The notes: generated by a model not told the origin, from the sequence alone. Counted from the stretch's first letter, positions 8,127 to 17,900 are shown. The stretch: 63,324 nt of DNA from Blastocatellia bacterium (GCA_035573895.1 DATLZR010000029.1:1-63324); one strand, 5' to 3'. Made by a program: numbers and translations.

Positions 8127-11100
8127 ATGAAAAGACCATTCTCTCGTGTTGTCATGAGCTACATCCTCTTGCTGCTGATTGGACCGATGTTCGGTCAATG
8201 GCCTCGTGCCATCGTTCATGCCGCTTTTCAGGGATCCGCGCAAGAGGAGAAGAAAGACGAGAAGAAGAAAGATGAGGAGCTGCCGATCAAACCGACGGAG
8301 ACCATCGAGTTCACCACCGATGAAGGAACGTGGATGTCGCTCGATGTCTCGCCGGACGGCCAAACCATCATTTTTGATTTGCTCGGCGACATCTACACGC
8401 TTCCGATCAGCGGAGGGGAGGCCAGGCGAATTATCGGTGGGATGTCCTTTGAGAGCCAGCCGAAGTTTTCTCCCGATGGAAAAAAGATCGTGTTTCTCAG
8501 CGACCGGAGCGGAGCCGAGAACGTCTGGCTGGCCAACGCCGACGGATCGGACCCGAAGCCGCTGACCAAAGGCCGCAATCAAATGTTTTGTTCTCCCACC
8601 TGGACGCCGGACGGCAGGTACATTGTGGTGTCGCGGGCGACCGAAGCGATCGGGACATTTTCGCTCTGGATGTATCACATCGAAGGAGGCACGGGCGTTC
8701 TCATCGGCCCGCCGGAGCCGCCGTTACCCGAACCGGGTTCGCAGGAACCCGCGCGTCCCCGACAGAACAAGCTGGGAGCCGTCGTCTCGCCTGACGGTCG
8801 CTACATTTATTATTCGGTGCGCACGGGAGCTTTTAACTATAACGCGACGTTCCCCATCTGGCAGATCGCTCGATTTGATCGGGAGACGGGGGAGACGACC
8901 ACCATCACCAATGCGCAGGGGAGCGCCATGCGACCGGTTCTTTCACCGGACGGGAGGATGCTCGTTTACGCCACCCGGTACGAGACGGGCACGGGCTTGC
9001 GGGTGCGCGATCTGGAGACGGGGGAGGAGCGCTGGTTGATCTATCCCGTCACGCGGGACGATCAGGAATCGCGGGCGACGCGCGATACGATGCCCGGCTA
9101 TGATTTCCTGCCCGATGGACAATCGCTCGTTGTGCCGATTGACGGCAAGATTCGCCGGGTGGATTTTGAAACCGGTCAGTCCACGCTCATTCCCTTCACA
9201 GCCAGGGTGCAGGCCGAGATCGGCCCGCGCGTTTACTTCACATATCGGGTGGATGACAGTCCGACGGTTCGCGCGCGACTGATTCGATGGCCAAAACTCT
9301 CGCCCGATGGACGGCGGCTCGCCTTCACCGCATTCAATAAAATATGGGTGATGGACCTGCCCTCGGGAACGCCCCGCCGTCTGACGCAATCCACCGTCGG
9401 CGAGTTCATGCCCGTGTGGTCTCCCGATGGGCGATACATCACGTATGTGACGTGGTCCACAAGTGGCGGGCATATCTTTCGTGCGGCTGCCGATGGGAGC
9501 ACTCCGCCGGAGCAACTGACGCGCCGATCCGCCTATTACTCATCGCCCGTTTATTCGCCCGATGGATCGAAGATCGTTTTTATTTCCGGCACGACCACCC
9601 AGCAACTTTATGCTGATCTTCGGGAGTATCAGGCGAACCCGCATTACGACCTTTTGCCCGACGAGGCGATGATGGCGCGAGCGACAGAGATTTCGGGCAT
9701 CCCGCAGGCGGTGGGACTGGAGCTGCGGTGGATTCCGGCTGACGGCGGTGAGTCAACGCTCATCGGGCCGACGCAGGGAGGTCGGTCGCCTCATTTCAGC
9801 CGGGAACCCGACCGCGTTTACCTGACGACCGCGCGGGGACTCGTTTCGGTTCGGCTGGATGGGCTGGATCGGCGAACGCATTTCCGCGTGCGCGGGTCGG
9901 CTCCGGGCCCCTTTCCGCCCGATGCGGAAGAGATCAAGCTCTCGCCCGACGGCGAGCGGGCCTTCGTCAGTTTGCAGAACAAGCACTACTTGATCACCGT
10001 TCCCCGGGCCGGACGAGAAACGCTCACGATCACCATCGCTCCCAGCGGCACGCCGGCTGTTCCCGTGAAGAAAATGTCCGTCGAAGGAGGCGATTATCTG
10101 GAATGGTCAGCCGACGGGAAGCTGGTCACCTGGTCCTGGGGGGCGAAGTTTTACCGCCAGGAGATTTCCGCCGACAAGCCCGACATCACCGATGTGGTCG
10201 TGGAGGTCGCGCGGGCGCGGCCTCAAGGGACGATCGTTTTGAGCGGCGCTCGACTGATCACGATGAAAGGGGATGAAATCATCGAACGTGGCGACATCGT
10301 CATCACTGACAATCGCATTGCTGCCATTGGGCCGAAGGGGAAGGTCTCCGTTCCTGCGGGCGCGCGCGTCATTGATGTGACGGGCAAGACCATCATTCCC
10401 GGCTTCGTGGATGTTCATGCGCACATGTGGCCGCCCCGGGGCGTGCATCAAACGCAGGTCTGGCAATACCTGGCCAATCTGGCCTACGGCGTGACGACGA
10501 CGCGCGATCCCCAGAGTTCGACGACCGACGTTTTCGCCTACGCCGATCTGGTGGATGCCGGTGAGATTCTGGGGCCCCGGATTTTCACCACCGGTCCCGG
10601 CGTCTTCTCCGGGTCGGGGCTTGATGACAAAGACGCCGTGCGCGCTTTCATCAAGCGATACAAGGAGGCCTATCACACCAACACGCTCAAGCAGTACGTG
10701 GCTGGAGATCGCATCGTTCGCCAGTGGGTTGCGCAGGCCTGTCAGGAGTTCGGCATCACGCCGACGACCGAGGGGGCGCTGGATATGAAACTCGACCTCA
10801 CTCAGATGGCCGATGGATTTTCCGGCCACGAGCACGCGCTCCCGCTTCAGCCGCTTTACAAAGACGTCATCGAGTTCGTCGCGCGCACGAAAACCTTTTA
10901 TACGCCGACGATCCTTGTGGCCTACGGCGCGCCGTGGACGGAAAACTTCTACTTTGAGTCGGACGATGTCCATGGGAATCAGAAATTGCGCCGCTTCATC
11001 CCCCATGAACTGCTCGACACGATGGTCAAGCGCCGTCGCCAGTGGTTCATGGCCGAGGAATACGGCCACACCGGTATCGCCCGAGCCGCAGCGGCCATCG

Positions 11101-11477
11101 TCGCCGCTGGCGGACGCGTGTGTCTGGGCAGTCACGGACAATTGCAGGGGCTGGGAGCACACTGGGAGATCTGGAGCCTCGCGTCAGGCGGAATGCCCCC
11201 GCACGCCGTGCTCAAAGCTGCCACGATCTTCGGCGCCGAAGCGATCGGTCTTCAGCAGGATGTGGGCTCGCTCGAAGTGGGAAAACTGGCCGATCTGATC
11301 GTTCTGGACAAGGATCCGCTCAAAGATATTCGCAACACGACCGCGATCCGCTACGTGATGAAAAACGGCGAGCTGTTCGAGGGGGACACACTCGATCGAA
11401 TCTGGCCCACGCCGAAGAAGCTGGAGAAGCAGTACTGGTGGGGGACCGATCCTCCGCTCTCGACTACCAATAAATAG
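8127..11477 (+). CDS. Exported amidohydrolase with N-terminal TolB-like beta-propeller
   Basis: 1116 residues, preceded by GGAGGTG at 8115-8121. A signal peptide (~1-33) is followed by a short Lys/Glu-rich linker. Residues ~50-690 carry repeated SPDG motifs (for example DVSPDGQ, KFSPDGK, VWSPDGRY, VYSPDGS) typical of PD40/WD40-like TolB propellers. Residues ~705-1105 are an amidohydrolase domain with the composite beta-sandwich; the metal motif is VHAHM (H764, H766) and the end has GKLADLIVLDKDP. Likely periplasmic, hydrolysing a peptide-like or cyclic amide substrate, with the propeller acting as a substrate gate or binding surface. Substrate unknown. Monocistronic. Confidence 0.93.
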   Translation: MKRPFSRVVMSYILLLLIGPMFGQWPRAIVHAAFQGSAQEEKKDEKKKDEELPIKPTETIEFTTDEGTWMSLDVSPDGQTIIFDLLGDIYTLPISGGEARRIIGGMSFESQPKFSPDGKKIVFLSDRSGAENVWLANADGSDPKPLTKGRNQMFCSPTWTPDGRYIVVSRATEAIGTFSLWMYHIEGGTGVLIGPPEPPLPEPGSQEPARPRQNKLGAVVSPDGRYIYYSVRTGAFNYNATFPIWQIARFDRETGETTTITNAQGSAMRPVLSPDGRMLVYATRYETGTGLRVRDLETGEERWLIYPVTRDDQESRATRDTMPGYDFLPDGQSLVVPIDGKIRRVDFETGQSTLIPFTARVQAEIGPRVYFTYRVDDSPTVRARLIRWPKLSPDGRRLAFTAFNKIWVMDLPSGTPRRLTQSTVGEFMPVWSPDGRYITYVTWSTSGGHIFRAAADGSTPPEQLTRRSAYYSSPVYSPDGSKIVFISGTTTQQLYADLREYQANPHYDLLPDEAMMARATEISGIPQAVGLELRWIPADGGESTLIGPTQGGRSPHFSREPDRVYLTTARGLVSVRLDGLDRRTHFRVRGSAPGPFPPDAEEIKLSPDGERAFVSLQNKHYLITVPRAGRETLTITIAPSGTPAVPVKKMSVEGGDYLEWSADGKLVTWSWGAKFYRQEISADKPDITDVVVEVARARPQGTIVLSGARLITMKGDEIIERGDIVITDNRIAAIGPKGKVSVPAGARVIDVTGKTIIPGFVDVHAHMWPPRGVHQTQVWQYLANLAYGVTTTRDPQSSTTDVFAYADLVDAGEILGPRIFTTGPGVFSGSGLDDKDAVRAFIKRYKEAYHTNTLKQYVAGDRIVRQWVAQACQEFGITPTTEGALDMKLDLTQMADGFSGHEHALPLQPLYKDVIEFVARTKTFYTPTILVAYGAPWTENFYFESDDVHGNQKLRRFIPHELLDTMVKRRRQWFMAEEYGHTGIARAAAAIVAAGGRVCLGSHGQLQGLGAHWEIWSLASGGMPPHAVLKAATIFGAEAIGLQQDVGSLEVGKLADLIVLDKDPLKDIRNTTAIRYVMKNGELFEGDTLDRIWPTPKKLEKQYWWGTDPPLSTTNK

Positions 11478-11566
11478 GAGTTGCGCGCCTGGCTCAACCG
11501 CTCAGATGGGTGAAGGGGGCGGTGCCGCCGTCGTCCTCTGGTGGGCCGCCCGCTTGCGCCCTCTCC

Positions 11567-11738
11567 CATTCCAACAGGTGCGCTGCAGTTTTTCGCGGAC
11601 CGGAACGTCTGCGCTACTTCTGCCCCCTCGCATTCCGGCAGGTGCCTTGCAGTTCTTTTGGCGGACTGGAAAGTCCGCGCACCTTCTTCGTGGGCCGCGC
11701 CCGCTCGCACCTCTTCGCATTCGGACAGGTGCTGAAAC
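11567..11738. repeat. Degenerate tandem repeat with REP-like hairpins
   Basis: A ~64-bp unit beginning CATTCC recurs at 11567 and 11631, and its first part again near 11717. Units 1 and 2 each contain a GCGGAC..GGAA..GTC(T/C)GC hairpin; the second (11661-11678) is a perfect 7-bp stem with a GGAA loop. The repeat fills the gap between the convergent amidohydrolase and polA genes and may act as a bidirectional terminator or REP element. Sequence related to CTGCGCTAC here recurs in the hairpin at 21119-21157. Confidence 0.6.
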
Positions 11739-11937
11739 CCAATTTTCCGACATTACGGGTTGCGCGATCTCACGAGTCCTCGTGATGCTCGTCACCGGAC
11801 GGCGTAAGCCCCCATCAAAAGAGGAAAGGGACCGTCCCTTACCGTGTGATGACTCAGCCGATCATCCGCCTCGGTCGGTCAATCCTCACTGGGTCCAGGA
11901 GGCGGACATCGTCCCTTCCGAATCCTCTCTCGTTCGG

Positions 11938-14565
11938 TTATTCCCCCTTGGCTTCCAGCCAGTTGTGGCCTATGCCGACATCCACCACGAGGGGGACGCT
12001 CAGGGGATAGACGGTCTCCATCTCTGATTTGACGAGGGCGGGAACGATGTCTCGCTCGGCTTCCGGCACTTCGAGCAGAAGTTCATCATGGACCTGAAGG
12101 AGCATTCGACTCGTGAGGCGTTCTTTTTTGAGGCGGGAGTGGACGCGGATCATGGCCATTTTGACGAGGTCGGCAGCCGCTCCCTGGATCGGAGCATTGA
12201 TGGCTTCGCGCTCGGCGCGAGCCCGCAGGCTGGGATTCTTGTTGGCGATGTCGGGAATGGGTCGGATCCGTCCGCAGAAGGTTCGCACGTATCCCGTTTC
12301 ACGCGCGCGTTGAGGGGTCTGCTGCATGTAGCGGCGGACGGCGGTGTAGGTGCGGTAATAGTTCTCGATGATGCGGTGAGCCTCGCGGCGGGAAACCCCG
12401 ATGCGTTGCGCCAGGCCAAAGGCTCCGATGCTGTAGGCGATACCGAAGTTGACGATCTTGGCCAGTCGGCGCATCTCGCGGATCTGTTCCGGTGTCGTCG
12501 CTCCAAAGACGGTTCGCGCCACGTGCGCGTGAATGTCGGTGCCCTGGCGGAAGGCTTCGGTCATGGCCTCATCGCCGGTGATGTGCGCCAGCAGCCGCAA
12601 CTCGATCTGCGAGTAGTCCGCCGAAAGCAGGAGCCAGCCCGGCTCCGCCGTGAAAGCGCGACGAATCCGTTGCCCCCATTCGGTCCGCACGGGAATATTC
12701 TGCAGGTTCGGCGATGAGGAGGAGAGGCGCCCGGTCGCCGTCCCCGTCTGGTTGAAGGTCGTGTGAACCCGACCGGTCCGAGGATTGATGAGCTTGGGGA
12801 GGGCGTCCACATAGGTTCCCTTCAATTTCACCAGCTCCCGATATTCCAGCACGAGGCGGGGGAGAGGATGCGCGCGGGCGAGTTCTTCCAGAACATCGGC
12901 GCTGGTGGCGATGCGTCCCGTCTTTTTCGTTCGACGCGTGGTGGTGAGTCCCAGCCGCGCGAGGACGTCGCCGAGTTGCTGGGGAGAGTTGATATTGAAC
13001 TCCTGTCCGGCCGCGGCGTAAATCTCTCCGGTCAATCGTTCGATTTCTCCATCCATCTCGCGGGAGACGTCAGCCAGGGCCTGAGTATCAATTCTCACGC
13101 CGATTTGCTCCATCTCAGCGAGAATCTCGATGAGTGGAAGTTCGATCTCGCGATAGACCCGCACCAGTTCCAACTCCTCCATCCGCTGGTTGAGAACCTG
13201 ATGGAGGCGAAAAAGGAAATCGGCTTCGCGGGCGCGAACGCGCCAGGGCGTTTCGTCCTCCGGCCACTCGATGTGAAGGTGATCGCGCACGAGCGTCGGC
13301 AGGTCATATTTCCCTCGATTGGGATTGAGCAGCCAACCGGCGATCATCACATCATCGGCCAATCCTTCAAGTGCGATGCCCCTCTGGGCGAGCAGCTTGA
13401 GGGAGGTTTTGACATCGTGTCCGATCTTGGCAATGAGGCCGTTTTCAAAAACATCGCGCACGGCAGCGAGCGAGCCCTCGGCCTGATGGAGGTCGAGATA
13501 GTCCGCCGACTGAGGCGCTGTGGCCAGGGCCAGACCTTTGATCTCGCCGTCGGCGACGTCGAGGGAGAAAGCGAGCCGATCCTTTTGCCAGATTTTCTCC
13601 AGCGCGCTGGCGACGTCCGAGGGATGAGTCACCAACCGGTAGGTTCCTGAGACCGGTGTGAGGGTGGAGGGAACGGGAGCTGCTTTTTCGGCCGCTCCGA
13701 AGGCCGCGATCAGCTCTCTCAAGAGCGAGGTGAACTCCAGCTCTGTGAAAAGCTCACGCATGGCTTTGACGTCGGGGCCGGTGTAGACTAGATGAGAGAA
13801 GTCAATCTCCAGGGGGACATCGAGCCGCAGAGTGACGAGCTGGCGAGATTTGAGAATCTGTTCCCGATGATCCCGCAATGATTCCCGGTAACTTCGCTTC
13901 TCGATTTTGTCCCAGTTCTCCAGGGCTTTTTCCAGAGTGCCGAACTGGCGAATGATCTGAGCGGCTCCTTTTTCGCCGATGCCGGGAGCGCCGGGAATGT
14001 TATCCACCGAATCGCCCACGAGCGCGAGATAATCGGCCACCTGCGAGGGTTTGACGCCGAGGCGCTCCTCCACGCCTTTTTCATCGTAGTAGACGTAGTT
14101 TTGCCGATCGGCTTTGAGAATGCGAACCTTGTCGTCAACGAGCTGACAGAGGTCCTTGTCGTTGGAGACGATGACGACGTCCATTCCCCGGTCGGCGGCG
14201 CGTCGGGCCAGAGTCGCAATGATGTCATCCGCCTCGTAGCCCGGTTTGGTGAGCACGGGCACCCGCAACGCCTCGCACACGCGGTAGATATAGGGGATCT
14301 GTTCGGCCAGATCATCCGGCATTTCGCTGCGCGTCGCCTTGTAGTCGGGAAACATTTCGTGACGAAACGTCGGTTCGGCGGTGTCGAAGACGACGGCGAG
14401 ATAGTCGGGCTTCTCCTCGGTGATGAGTTTCTTGAGCATGGCGGTGAAGCCGTAGATGGCATTGGTGGGAAAGCCCCGCGAGGTCGAGAGCCCGCGAATC
14501 GCATAATAGGCGCGGAAGATGTTCGACATCCCGTCAATGAGGAAAAGCCGCCGTTTCGTGCTCAT
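11938..14565 (-). CDS. polA: DNA polymerase I with degenerate 3'-5' exonuclease domain
   Basis: 875 residues from ATG 14565; longer upstream starts lack homology. Residues 1-290 are the 5'-3' nuclease (FLIDGMSNIFRAYYA; Asp-rich VSNDKDLCQLV; GVKPSQVADYLALVGDSVDNIPG). Residues ~310-460 are the 3'-5' exonuclease fold, but only one carboxylate is kept: D336 is present, the exo I glutamate is A338, the exo II aspartate is S388 and the exo III aspartate is E447. Residues ~470-875 are the polymerase domain with DYSQIELRLLAH, the O-helix KIVNFGIAYSIG and HDELLLEVP. It should do gap filling, primer removal and repair without proofreading, as in Taq-like enzymes. No Shine-Dalgarno sequence is visible. 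Confidence 0.96.
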   Translation of the reverse strand: MSTKRRLFLIDGMSNIFRAYYAIRGLSTSRGFPTNAIYGFTAMLKKLITEEKPDYLAVVFDTAEPTFRHEMFPDYKATRSEMPDDLAEQIPYIYRVCEALRVPVLTKPGYEADDIIATLARRAADRGMDVVIVSNDKDLCQLVDDKVRILKADRQNYVYYDEKGVEERLGVKPSQVADYLALVGDSVDNIPGAPGIGEKGAAQIIRQFGTLEKALENWDKIEKRSYRESLRDHREQILKSRQLVTLRLDVPLEIDFSHLVYTGPDVKAMRELFTELEFTSLLRELIAAFGAAEKAAPVPSTLTPVSGTYRLVTHPSDVASALEKIWQKDRLAFSLDVADGEIKGLALATAPQSADYLDLHQAEGSLAAVRDVFENGLIAKIGHDVKTSLKLLAQRGIALEGLADDVMIAGWLLNPNRGKYDLPTLVRDHLHIEWPEDETPWRVRAREADFLFRLHQVLNQRMEELELVRVYREIELPLIEILAEMEQIGVRIDTQALADVSREMDGEIERLTGEIYAAAGQEFNINSPQQLGDVLARLGLTTTRRTKKTGRIATSADVLEELARAHPLPRLVLEYRELVKLKGTYVDALPKLINPRTGRVHTTFNQTGTATGRLSSSSPNLQNIPVRTEWGQRIRRAFTAEPGWLLLSADYSQIELRLLAHITGDEAMTEAFRQGTDIHAHVARTVFGATTPEQIREMRRLAKIVNFGIAYSIGAFGLAQRIGVSRREAHRIIENYYRTYTAVRRYMQQTPQRARETGYVRTFCGRIRPIPDIANKNPSLRARAEREAINAPIQGAAADLVKMAMIRVHSRLKKERLTSRMLLQVHDELLLEVPEAERDIVPALVKSEMETVYPLSVPLVVDVGIGHNWLEAKGE

Positions 14566-14573
14566 CGGTGTGA

Positions 14574-14603
14574 ATTCTACTTGGTTGCCGGGAGCCGTTT
14601 CAA
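14574..14603 (-). promoter_or_regulatory. Predicted polA promoter, TTGAAA-18-TAGAAT
   Basis: On the minus strand TTGAAA (14603-14598) and TAGAAT (14579-14574) are 18 nt apart, and only 8 nt separate the -10 box from the polA ATG. Transcription would begin at or next to the start codon. Confidence 0.65.
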
Positions 14604-14765
14604 TCTCATCCTGCGGCGCGGGATCCCCTGTCGCCGGGATAACGAGTTTGGCCCTGACGCGGGGAACGAGAAGAATTTTCGCCTCGGGTGGCGCCACTCT
14701 CCGGAATCCCGGGGTAACTTCGTTGTGGTGAACGTCCTGCCGTCGCCGCTGCGCTGAGAAGCGAG

Positions 14766-14795
14766 TTGACAAACGAAACGAGGTTGTATTATAAA
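14766..14795 (+). promoter_or_regulatory. Predicted promoter of the Rieske/cytochrome b operon, TTGACA-18-TATAAA
   Basis: A consensus TTGACA at 14766-14771 and TATAAA at 14790-14795 with an 18-nt spacer (an alternative -10, TATTAT, starts at 14787). It is followed by ~300 nt of leader before the Rieske gene. Confidence 0.72.
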
Positions 14796-15105
14796 ATCGC
14801 CTCATTTCGTGGGACGAGGTAGGAGAGTCTACGTGTTGAACCACAGGTGGCTACGGCAGGTGCTATTGTCTTGAACCGTTGCGGAGTGAGGGGATGCGCA
14901 AGCGGACCGGCGAAAAAACCCGAGCGATCGCTCACCGTAGGAGAGGCCGTGACTAGGGCGCGTCGAGACCTCAAGCCAGTGGGCCTTTCGAGCATTCTCC
15001 CCGCCGTTCGTTTTCTTCCCGTAAACCAGCAGAGCGAGCGGGATCAACCGATCCGCTCCAAAGGGCATTCCCTTCGAACGATTTTCTTCCTGAGGGGGAA
15101 CGAAT
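14796..15105 (+). other. ~300-nt untranslated leader of the respiratory operon
   Basis: Between the predicted promoter and the Rieske ATG there is no convincing open frame. A Shine-Dalgarno stretch (GAGGGGG) lies at 15092-15098. The length leaves room for post-transcriptional control, but I recognise no riboswitch. Confidence 0.35.
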
Positions 15106-15732
15106 ATGGATAAGGTGAACCCTTCGGTCGGTGCGGCAGAGAAAATTCCGGCCACCTCTGCCGCCGGGGTCCCGTCGGCAGCCCGGACCGCGAAAAAGGA
15201 TGCCGGAGAAGTGGCTCCGTCGGTTCCCACCGATGAAGCGTCGGACCGCTCTCTCATAAACCGGATGCGTCGTCGTCTCGTGTGGACGTCGGTCGTCGGA
15301 TTTTTGACGGCGAACTTCCTGATGTTCTTGCGATTCTTTTTCCCTCGGGCATTGTTCGAACCGAGTACGGTTTTCCGCATCGGCTATCCATCGGATTTCG
15401 CTCCCGGCGTGGATACGCGGTTTCAGGATAAGTATCGGATCTGGGTGGTGCGAACCGCCGATCGGTTGTTTGTCATTTATGCGCGGTGCACGCATCTGGG
15501 CTGCACGCCCAACTGGAGCCAGGGGGAGAATAAGTTCAAGTGTCCCTGCCATGGCAGCGGCTATGATATGGAGGGGATCAACTTTGAAGGCCCCGCGCCA
15601 CGCCCGATGGACCGCGCCAAGGTTGAACTGGACGCCGAGGGACAGATCGTCGTGGATGTCAGTAAGCTCTATTCCTGGCCCAAAGGCGGTCCGAATCAGT
15701 TCAATGAGCCGGGTTCCTATATTCCCGTTTAG
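15106..15732 (+). CDS. Rieske iron-sulfur protein of a cytochrome bc/b6f-type complex
   Basis: 208 residues. A 60-residue charged cytoplasmic head is followed by one membrane anchor (~58-80, WTSVVGFLTANFLMFLRFFF) and a periplasmic Rieske domain with CTHLGC (C128, H130, C133) and CPCHGSG (C146, C148, H149). It binds a 2Fe-2S cluster and takes electrons from quinol at the Qo site. It is the first gene of an operon with cytochrome b, subunit IV-like and multihaem subunits, under a TTGACA-type promoter. The long N-terminal extension is unusual compared with classical PetA/QcrA. Confidence 0.93.
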   Translation: MDKVNPSVGAAEKIPATSAAGVPSAARTAKKDAGEVAPSVPTDEASDRSLINRMRRRLVWTSVVGFLTANFLMFLRFFFPRALFEPSTVFRIGYPSDFAPGVDTRFQDKYRIWVVRTADRLFVIYARCTHLGCTPNWSQGENKFKCPCHGSGYDMEGINFEGPAPRPMDRAKVELDAEGQIVVDVSKLYSWPKGGPNQFNEPGSYIPV

Positions 15733-15945
15733 AGCGTTCCGTGGGCGATCTCACATGATCCGGGGAGCGATTGAGGAGGCCGGTGCTCGAACTCGGATGC
15801 CGGAAAGGTCTGTCGCATTGATGGTGTCCTTATGTGAGCTGCTTCGGGAGGAGACTGTGCGGTCGCCTGCGGCGATGCACAGAAATACAGCGTGTCCCGT
15901 CCGCGGGGACATGCGGGCTCGTAAGCCTGATCGGGGGAGACCATT

Positions 15946-16857
15946 ATGAGCGAGGAACTGAAGTCCAAAAGCAGCGGCGTCGGCTTGCTGGAACGGGTTC
16001 GTGAGGAGATCGAAACCCTCAAGCCGAGGGTGGTGGAGGAACTGGAAGAGCTTAAGAAGGATTTCAAGGAACCGCAACGAACCCAGATCTGGCGGTCCAT
16101 CTTTCGCGTGCCTCATGATCGAAAGGATCCGCGCAATCGCGCCATTGCCGTGCTGGCTAACGTCTTTTTGCATTTGCATCCGGCGCGGGTCAATCGAGAT
16201 GCAGTGAGGTACAGTTACACCTGGGGCATGGGTGGCATCACCTTCTACCTTTTCATCGTTCTCACCTTCACCGGGGTGTTGCTCATGTTCTATTATCACC
16301 CGACCAAGGTTCAGGCCTTCCGCGACATTCTCTACCTGGAGCACGATGTTCCCTTCGGGCGACTCCTCAGGAACATGCATCGGTGGGCTGCTCATTTGAT
16401 GGTCATCACGACGTGGCTGCATATGTTTCGGGTCGTATTGACGGGGTCGTACAAGAAGCCGCGCGAGTTCAACTGGTGCGTGGGTGTGATCTTGCTCGTG
16501 CTGACGCTGCTTTTGAGCTTTACCGGCTACCTTTTGCCCGACGATCAGTTGGGCGTGTGGGCTGTCACCGTCGGCACGAACATGGCGCGAGCGACCCCGT
16601 TACTGGGCCATGAAGGGCCGTTCGGACCGCAATTGGGGATGACGCCGTACAATGACGTGCGATTTGCCCTGCTCGGCGGTTCGATCGTGGATGCCAATGC
16701 CTTGTTGCGGGCGTATATCTGGCATTGCATTGCCATTCCGCTCATTGCCGCGATCTTCATGGGGGTTCATTTCTGGCGGGTGCGCAAAGATGGCGGAATC
16801 TCCGGCCCGGCTCCCGTGATGCTGGAGTCCGAGATGAAGCCGGTGAGGAAACTGTGA
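15946..16857 (+). CDS. Cytochrome b6-like N-terminal cytochrome b subunit
   Basis: 303 residues with a ~70-residue charged, coiled N-terminal extension, then four membrane helices. Helix B has the haem-ligand pattern MHRWAAH...WLHMFRV followed by LTGSYKKPREF, and helix D has YIWHCIAIP...GVHFWRV followed by RKDGGISGP; both are close to cytochrome b6. The b6 cysteine that holds haem cn (YCLGGIT in plants and cyanobacteria) is replaced by glycine (WGMGGIT), so a covalently bound third haem is not expected. It carries the two b haems and most of the Qi/Qo sites. A good RBS (GGGGGAGA) lies just upstream. Confidence 0.92.
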   Translation: MSEELKSKSSGVGLLERVREEIETLKPRVVEELEELKKDFKEPQRTQIWRSIFRVPHDRKDPRNRAIAVLANVFLHLHPARVNRDAVRYSYTWGMGGITFYLFIVLTFTGVLLMFYYHPTKVQAFRDILYLEHDVPFGRLLRNMHRWAAHLMVITTWLHMFRVVLTGSYKKPREFNWCVGVILLVLTLLLSFTGYLLPDDQLGVWAVTVGTNMARATPLLGHEGPFGPQLGMTPYNDVRFALLGGSIVDANALLRAYIWHCIAIPLIAAIFMGVHFWRVRKDGGISGPAPVMLESEMKPVRKL

Positions 16858-16939
16858 GGGAGCGGAGGGAAAGAAAGTCGGCGCTCCCGCCCGGATGGCC
16901 ACACTGCGGCTGAGCCTCGTGTGAGGAGGAGGGACGCGT

Positions 16940-17875
16940 ATGGATTGGGGTCAACTCTGGGAAATTATTTCCGCTCCGGATAACATCCCCATCGTGGCCT
17001 TGATGATTCTGGTCCCGTTTTATACCTGGTACGGGTTTCGGCAGGCGCGGGCCAATGATCGCCTGATCGCCGAACTGGAAGCTAATCCCGAACTGGCCAA
17101 GACGCATCATCGGAAAACGTTTCCCTACCGTCCGGGTTGGCCGCTGGAGGTTCACACCTGGCCCTATTTGCTGCGGATCGAGTTTCTGGCGGCGATCGTT
17201 GTGACGGCCATCTTGATGGTCTGGTCCATCACGTTGAACGCGCCGCTGGAAGAGCCGGCGAATCCCAACTTGACGCCCAATCCCTCGAAAGCTCCCTGGT
17301 ATTTCGTCGGGCTCCAGGAAATGCTCGTCTATTTCGATCCCTGGTTCGCCGGCGTGGTTTTGCCCACGTTAATTATTCTCGGCCTGATGGCTTTCCCCTA
17401 CGTAGATGCCAATCCGCTGGGCAACGGTTATTACACCTGGCGGCAGCGGACGGTGGCGGTGACGTCGTTCTGTCTGGGCTTCCTCATGTGGATCCTTTTG
17501 ATCTTCATCGGGACGCTCATTCGCGGGCCGGGATGGATGTGGTTCTGGCCGGGGCAGACCTGGGATCACAATCGCCTCATCTACGAAGTCAACCGCGACC
17601 TGCCGGATCTGTTTGGCGTCACCAGCGTCTGGGGCAAGGCCGTTCTGGGGTTTTTCGCCGTCGCACTCTTTTATCTTGTTGCGGGCTGGGTCATTCATAA
17701 GCTGGTGACACGGACGCCGCTCAATCGGAAGATTTTCGAGCGGACGAGTTTGGTTCAGTACCTCACGTTTCAATTTTTCGCCATCACGATTTTAGCCGGG
17801 TTGCCGATGAAGATGTTGCTGCGGCATCTGTTCCGCATCAAGTACGTGTGGATCACACCCTGGTTTAACGTGTGA
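16940..17875 (+). CDS. Cytochrome b C-terminal / subunit IV-like protein
   Basis: 311 residues with an initial membrane helix (~10-27), a soluble loop, then several helices. The phrase NPSKAPWYFVGLQE stands where Qo-site PEWY normally lies: the motif is APWY, so the catalytic-loop glutamate is replaced by proline. This variant is typical of multihaem-type alternative bc complexes in several phyla (family knowledge). At 311 residues it is much longer than plant subunit IV (~160) and has two to three extra helices toward the C-terminus. It lies 82 nt after the cytochrome b6-like gene and pairs with it as a split cytochrome b. Confidence 0.9.
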   Translation: MDWGQLWEIISAPDNIPIVALMILVPFYTWYGFRQARANDRLIAELEANPELAKTHHRKTFPYRPGWPLEVHTWPYLLRIEFLAAIVVTAILMVWSITLNAPLEEPANPNLTPNPSKAPWYFVGLQEMLVYFDPWFAGVVLPTLIILGLMAFPYVDANPLGNGYYTWRQRTVAVTSFCLGFLMWILLIFIGTLIRGPGWMWFWPGQTWDHNRLIYEVNRDLPDLFGVTSVWGKAVLGFFAVALFYLVAGWVIHKLVTRTPLNRKIFERTSLVQYLTFQFFAITILAGLPMKMLLRHLFRIKYVWITPWFNV

Positions 17876-17900
17876 CCGGGGAGGTCGGGGAGAAGCAACA

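Noticed and set aside
10107-11162. Long antisense open frames, such as this one and those at 18159-19367 and 45212-46351
   Set aside because: They mirror strong genes on the other strand and are expected in GC-rich codon-biased DNA; none has a domain or RBS.
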